Assembly: GCA_023257495.1 (NCBI GenBank)
Contig: JALRCC010000132.1
Span: forward strand, 1-9,173
DNA from: Rugosibacter sp.
Lineage (GTDB): Bacteria; Pseudomonadota; Gammaproteobacteria; Burkholderiales; Rhodocyclaceae
Length of the DNA: 9,173 nucleotides
Reading direction: 5' to 3'
The notes under the pieces are model-generated. The model was not told where the DNA came from, did no database searches, and saw nothing but the letters and a program-made list of their open reading frames with translations. Both the position numbers and the translations under genes were made by a program. Positions 5,208-9,173 of the stretch are shown one piece after another. The number at the start of each line of letters is the position of its first letter. Position 1 is the first letter of the stretch.

Positions 5208-7241
5208 TCAACGATCAAATTGCGGAGCATCCACCGTACCTGTCATGGACACCGCACGTCTCACGTGAATGGAATTTGACTTGAGCTCAACAGAGAATCG
5301 ACTGCTGATTGTTTTGTCGGCAGTGATATCTGCGTTGCCTGTCGTGGTCATGAGGCCGTCAACCATTCTCACATTGCGTAGTTGCATGGTGCCGTACCCA
5401 TAGGAAAACTTTCCATCCAGGGTGGTATAGGGCGTTCTGCCGCCACTGCTCAATCCACGTAAAGCCTGGCCAAGATCTATCCCATGCAGAACCCCGCGCT
5501 CGACCAGAAATTTCCCTTCGGCGCTGGCAGATGACGCAAGTAAGGCCGGATCTGCTGCTTGCATTGCAAAAGTGCCGCTCCCGCTCAGTAGCCCGCCTTC
5601 CGATAACGCAGGAAACATGACTGCCGTATCAAGCAGTTTGGCCTGAGCTTCGCCATTGAGTATCCATCCCGAACTCCAATTCAACCTCGCCTTGCCACTG
5701 ATATAGCCGCCGTAAATTTCACCCGAAAATTCAGACACTACAAACTCCTTGTTTGCCAGCATGCCAACTGCCAGGAAGTTCCTCAATGCCCACTTTTCTG
5801 GCTCACTCGAACTCGCACTATCCAGGCTCAGAGGCACCGTGTAGGTTGCAGCATTCAGCATCACGCGCGCGCCATTATCCGTCGCCTCAAGCTCGGCATG
5901 GAACTTCTGACCTGGCGTTCGCAGTTCAATCTTCCGCCAGTTGCCCTGTTCATCGAGCATGGCTTTGGCATCAAAATTTGGCAAGGTGCCAAATGGCAGA
6001 CGCACCTGTACCCCTTTGACCTCGATGGGCAAAAAGCCCAGACTCCTGGCTTGTGCCCGACCCATCAGAATCCACGCAACCCCCTCAGCATTCAAGATTG
6101 CCGACTCAGCATCCAGCGCAGTCATCTCCTGCCGACTGCTGAAAAGTGCAGCGATTGGTACCTTAGCCTTGACCAAGGCAATGCGAATCTGACCCTGATC
6201 GCCAATGGTGACATCTTGCAAACGCCAATGGGGTGTTGGCAGCAACCGGAAGTGGAGAGATTTCGCTTTGACCGGCTGCCTGAATTGAGCAGTCGCCTTT
6301 TTTTCGAACGTGGATAACCGCTCATCAAAGGAGACGAACTGCAGAACAATCACCCCTACAAGCAGGGCAAATACCGCAACAAGCGCCAGTGTGCGGCGTG
6401 CCTTTTTATCCTTCGTCGCTCGGCCTGCCACCATGGGATGATGTACCGATGTCGGCGTGCTGGCGATCCCTGATGTCCAGTCGATGTCGATCTGATGCAC
6501 AGACTGTCGATCTGATAACGGAGTTGTTACGGCAAAATCTTTGCTCATCGCATCCGCATCGGCCTGCTCTTGAGCCTCAGTCTCACGCCGTATCTGCGCT
6601 TCCGCTTCTTGCACGATCAACGCTTCAGCATCCCGCTTTGCCTGCTCTTCACGCGCCTTGCGTTGCGCCAGAATTTTTGTTTCCATCCGCGACGTTGCCC
6701 AGATTTCACGGCGCTGCTGTTCAGCCGCCTCTGCTGCGGCTTGTGATTCTGCTTGGCGTTGCGCGAGGCTCTCCTCCTCGCGTGCCTTGGCTGCAAACTC
6801 TTGCCGAATCAACGCTTCAGCTTTTTTACGTGCCTGTTCTTGTTCTGCCTGCCGTTGCGCTATCTCATCGGCTTGTTCCGCTCGACGCCTGGCCTGATCT
6901 TCTGTCGGATCTGTGACAGAGGCAGCAGGCGTCGCGGTGAAATCAAATTCATTGTCATCAGGGCTTGCCAAAGGAGGTGACTTGAAGATCGCGCCGGGCG
7001 GCGCGGAAGGCGCGGGATCTGCCTGCGGGTCACGAAGATAGCCCTTGTCGATCAGTTCAGACAGGGCTTGCTGCAGTGCTTGCTCAGAATAGCCGTCCAG
7101 TGCCTTGAGCAGCGTCTGGAAATCAGACTTGCCATCCACCAATGCCAGCACGCTGTGCAGGTCACGCGAGATGTCTCTGGTTTTATTCACCACCTCGCGA
7201 AAGCCGCGCGCAGTTTTTGAATAAATTGTCTTCTCTTCCAT
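5208..7241 (-). CDS. Single-pass membrane protein with winged-helix-like N-terminus, coiled coil and AsmA-like C-terminus
   Basis: The protein has 677 residues from the ATG at 7241. Residues about 5-71 (IYSKTARGFREVVNKTRDISR, LALVDGKSDFQTLLKAL, ELIDKGYLRD) look like a small winged-helix domain seen in many betaproteobacterial proteins. A Pro/Ala linker follows, then a charged Glu/Arg/Ala/Gln coiled coil (about 113-231). This contains a 21-residue unit that occurs twice (128-148 and 192-212, 14 identical positions). One membrane segment lies at about 283-304, preceded by KDKKARR, so the N-terminus should face the cytoplasm. The remaining ~370 residues resemble AsmA-family beta-rich repeats, with an AsmA C-terminal-like stretch (GSGTFAMQ, FLVERGVLHGIDLGQAL). 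AsmA-like proteins are linked to lipid traffic and outer-membrane assembly; this one's role is unknown. A GTG at 7256 would add five residues but lacks a Shine-Dalgarno sequence; the ATG has a GTGAG ten bases upstream. Confidence 0.85.
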   Translation of the reverse strand: MEEKTIYSKTARGFREVVNKTRDISRDLHSVLALVDGKSDFQTLLKALDGYSEQALQQALSELIDKGYLRDPQADPAPSAPPGAIFKSPPLASPDDNEFDFTATPAASVTDPTEDQARRRAEQADEIAQRQAEQEQARKKAEALIRQEFAAKAREEESLAQRQAESQAAAEAAEQQRREIWATSRMETKILAQRKAREEQAKRDAEALIVQEAEAQIRRETEAQEQADADAMSKDFAVTTPLSDRQSVHQIDIDWTSGIASTPTSVHHPMVAGRATKDKKARRTLALVAVFALLVGVIVLQFVSFDERLSTFEKKATAQFRQPVKAKSLHFRLLPTPHWRLQDVTIGDQGQIRIALVKAKVPIAALFSSRQEMTALDAESAILNAEGVAWILMGRAQARSLGFLPIEVKGVQVRLPFGTLPNFDAKAMLDEQGNWRKIELRTPGQKFHAELEATDNGARVMLNAATYTVPLSLDSASSSEPEKWALRNFLAVGMLANKEFVVSEFSGEIYGGYISGKARLNWSSGWILNGEAQAKLLDTAVMFPALSEGGLLSGSGTFAMQAADPALLASSASAEGKFLVERGVLHGIDLGQALRGLSSGGRTPYTTLDGKFSYGYGTMQLRNVRMVDGLMTTTGNADITADKTISSRFSVELKSNSIHVRRAVSMTGTVDAPQFDR

Positions 7242-7275
7242 ATCGTGACTACTCACTGATGAGACAACAATGAAC

Positions 7276-7303
7276 GATATAGCATAGTTTCCACGAGCTC
7301 GTG
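7276..7303 (-). promoter_or_regulatory. Palindrome and -10-like sequences upstream of the AsmA-like gene
   Basis: CACGAGCTCGTG (7292-7303) is a perfect 12-base palindrome. Immediately downstream on the - strand are TATGCT (7286-7281) and TATATC (7281-7276), both acceptable -10 hexamers. No good -35 hexamer lies 16-18 bases upstream of either. The palindrome would occupy the spacer/-35 zone, a usual place for a repressor or activator site. This suggests, but does not show, an internal promoter in the leftward gene series. Confidence 0.3.
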
Positions 7304-7330
7304 AGGAACGGAATAATGTTCACCACCGCT

Positions 7331-8044
7331 TTACACCTGAATCCCTTGTGACTTTCGCTGTTCACGCAACGCCGCCAACCCCAGATGAACAAACACCAGC
7401 GCAGTAAATACGGGAGCAACCAGCTGGACCAGCGGCACATGCGCGAGCAAGGCACATCCTGTGCCTGCAAGATAAAAAAGGGATTTTTTAGCCTTCACCA
7501 ACTGCGTCAATTCCTCGCCAGCGGCATGTTCAGCCAAAGCATCCACGCGGAAGGTACGCTGATTCAACCAGGCCGTCCAGAACAATGGCAACACCAGCAC
7601 CGCACCAGGCACAAGCAACAAAGGCAGGCTAGCCAGCCCGCCGAACAAAAAGACACCGCCTGCCACGAGCGTGTTTATCAGGCTGCGCCACAAGGCATTT
7701 TCGCCATACCGCGCCAGATCAGGATAATCACGGGACGCAACATACGTAATCAAGTACGGCAGCACAACAACAGCCACCAGGAACAACGCCGTCAGATAAA
7801 TCAGTGTGGCAAACGCTGCCAGTAACAGAAAGACAGCCGCCCAGTGCGCAACCCATTCCCAGCCTGCCCAAGGCAACTGGGGCACAATTTGCGCCATCAA
7901 GGCCAGACCATGCGCCCAAATCAAAATGCCGACAGCGCCCCATAAAATGGCTGCGACGACTGGCGGCCAGAGTACATGCCACAAAATATCGCCACGCGTG
8001 AGATCACGAGTCGCTTTACCAAAAGCCGTTAATAGTTCATGCAT
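7331..8044 (-). CDS. EI24 domain-containing (CysZ-like) inner-membrane protein
   Basis: This 237-residue, strongly hydrophobic protein fits the EI24/CysZ family in length (CysZ is about 250 residues) and layout. It starts with an amphipathic segment (LLTAFGKATRDLTRGDILWHVLWPPV) leading into membrane segments at about 22-45 and 66-100. A loop with VASRDYPDLARYGENALWRSLINT precedes further hydrophobic stretches at about 122-160 and 189-225. The asparagine/proline-rich stretch LPLFWTAWLNQRTFRVDALAEHA resembles the conserved EI24 core. CysZ mediates sulfate uptake, but no cys genes are nearby, so the substrate is unknown. The ATG is well supported by GGGAGT (8049-8054), four bases upstream. It follows the hrpA stop by 30 bases, suggesting cotranscription, and is followed by an ~90-base gap. 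Confidence 0.88.
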   Translation of the reverse strand: MHELLTAFGKATRDLTRGDILWHVLWPPVVAAILWGAVGILIWAHGLALMAQIVPQLPWAGWEWVAHWAAVFLLLAAFATLIYLTALFLVAVVVLPYLITYVASRDYPDLARYGENALWRSLINTLVAGGVFLFGGLASLPLLLVPGAVLVLPLFWTAWLNQRTFRVDALAEHAAGEELTQLVKAKKSLFYLAGTGCALLAHVPLVQLVAPVFTALVFVHLGLAALREQRKSQGIQV

Positions 8045-8074
8045 GATGACTCCCGTTTTTGCTGATGGTATTCA

Positions 8075-9173
8075 TCAGCGCATTCTCGCATCCCACATCT
8101 TTTGCAGTCGCTTGACCGATACCGGCGTGGGCGTGCGTAATTCCTGTGCGAACAGGGCAACGCGCAATTCTTCAAGCAACCAGCGAAATTCTTCCATAAA
8201 CGGATCGTCCAGCGTGTCTTTGATGTAACTCGCCTGACCCGATTTTTGCAAGGCGTGGCGCTCACGTCCCCACGGTTTGCCCAGCGTTTGCCATTCAGCC
8301 AATAAGCGCGCCTCGCGGAGAGGATCGCTACGCGCTTTATCTAGCCGTAAAGTTGCCGCCTTGAGATAGCGCGGATAATGCTGCAATCGCTCATACGGCA
8401 CCCCGACGATAAAGTTTTTGTGCAGTAACGACGCCAATTGTGCATTGATATCAGCACAAGTGACCGGCAAGATTTTTTGCGCCGCCGCGATCTTTTTTTG
8501 CAACGCCGCGTAGTCTCCAATGACGGTCGCGATCAGCCGCGCAATCTCTTGGGCAACGAGCAAAATGCGCCCGCGTGCCGCATCGCACCGTGTCACGAAC
8601 GCCGACTTTTCCAGCGGCAACGGCGTCATCAGGCAGGTGCGCTCAAGCGTCGCAGCCACCAGTTGCGCCTTGAGTTCTTTTTCTGATCCTAACGAAATGA
8701 ACTGTAATGCCATCTCGCGCAGACCAGGTAATTTTTCGATGGCTTTCACTTGCGTTGCCAACTGCAGAGAAAAAAGTCGCATCAAGCCACGACGATGTTC
8801 GGCCTGCGCCCGCTCTTGCGTGTCAAACACGGTCAAGCGCACGCCCTTCACCTCATCCACTAATGCAGGAAAGCCGATGACTTGCCGACCTTTGACGGTC
8901 ACCTCGAGCAACTCCGGCAATGGCCCAAAGAGCCAATCGTCATACAGCACCTCATCATCCGCAGGCGGCTTTACTGGCAAAGCAGCGGGGTCACAGCGGG
9001 TGGTTTCAGTGCTGACGTCATCTTTAGAGGCAACGTCACGCGTGACGGTGCCGGTCACACCATCCTGCCAAATTCTGGCCACATGTTCGCGATATTCCGT
9101 GCGTAATTCGGTCAAATGGCGCGAGATCGCCAAAGTACCACCATGCTCATTCAATAGCCGGAAATTCATGAAG
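8075..9173 (-). CDS. hrpA: ATP-dependent RNA helicase HrpA, C-terminal part (5' partial)
   Basis: The frame is open to the right edge, with an in-frame Phe codon just before the first visible Met. This gives F-MNFRLLNEHGGTLAISRHL, which matches the internal FMNFRVVDE segment of HrpA, so the Met at 9169 is internal and not a start. About 366 codons are visible, corresponding to the C-terminal DUF3418 region of a ~1,300-residue protein. YDDWLFGPLPELLEV, GFPALVDE, VFDTQERAQAEHRRGLMRLF and the terminal EEFRWLLEELRVALFAQELRTPTPVSVKRLQKMWD are characteristic. The DEAH helicase core lies outside the window. HrpA rescues stalled ribosomes and processes mRNA in E. coli; the same role here is by homology. 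It is the most upstream visible gene of the leftward series and ends 30 bases before the EI24 gene. Confidence 0.93.
   Translation of the reverse strand, partial: FMNFRLLNEHGGTLAISRHLTELRTEYREHVARIWQDGVTGTVTRDVASKDDVSTETTRCDPAALPVKPPADDEVLYDDWLFGPLPELLEVTVKGRQVIGFPALVDEVKGVRLTVFDTQERAQAEHRRGLMRLFSLQLATQVKAIEKLPGLREMALQFISLGSEKELKAQLVAATLERTCLMTPLPLEKSAFVTRCDAARGRILLVAQEIARLIATVIGDYAALQKKIAAAQKILPVTCADINAQLASLLHKNFIVGVPYERLQHYPRYLKAATLRLDKARSDPLREARLLAEWQTLGKPWGRERHALQKSGQASYIKDTLDDPFMEEFRWLLEELRVALFAQELRTPTPVSVKRLQKMWDARMR

Noticed and set aside
6389..6916. 175-codon + strand frame inside the AsmA-like gene
   Set aside because: It is the antisense of the repetitive coiled-coil segment, whose biased codons suppress stops on the other strand.
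7249..7470. 73-codon - strand frame between the EI24 and AsmA-like genes
   Set aside because: It mostly overlaps the EI24 gene out of frame; the Cys/Trp-rich translation is typical of a shadow.
9167..9169. ATG at 9169 as the start of the rightmost gene
   Set aside because: The frame continues to the edge with a Phe codon, matching the internal FMNFR segment of HrpA, so this Met is internal.

Overview
The window looks like ordinary chromosome from a betaproteobacterium, perhaps a Nitrosomonadales/Methylophilaceae-type organism. This rests on remembered gene families and gene order (a nitrilase-like amidase next to tldD, a PA0069-type radical SAM gene, an EI24 protein, a DUF3418-type HrpA) and on moderate GC content; no search was run. 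There is no tRNA, rRNA, CRISPR array, transposase or phage gene.

Left part, + strand: the 3' part of a carbon-nitrogen hydrolase (deaminated glutathione amidase-like) enters from the left edge. Eight bases after it begins a complete tldD, the zinc metalloprotease subunit that normally works with TldE/PmbA. A gene-free stretch of about 320 bases follows (2076-2397), unusually dense in inverted repeats. After it comes an OlsB-like GNAT N-acyltransferase on the + strand with no visible Shine-Dalgarno sequence and a GC-only hairpin inside its first codons.

Right part, - strand: five genes read leftward from the right edge and converge on the acyltransferase. They are the C-terminal part of an HrpA RNA helicase (its start lies beyond the window), an EI24/CysZ-like membrane protein, a large single-pass protein (winged-helix-like N-terminus, long charged coiled coil, one membrane segment, AsmA-like C-terminus), a CinA/MoeA-type molybdopterin-binding-domain protein, and a PA0069-family radical SAM protein. 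Gaps are 18-90 bases, so they may form one or two transcription units. A 12-base palindrome beside -10-like sequences in front of the AsmA-like gene could mark an internal promoter.

No complete, clearly new multi-gene system is visible. The two places most worth a second look are the hairpin-rich leader or intergenic region at 2145-2352 and the three-part AsmA-like protein at 5208-7241.
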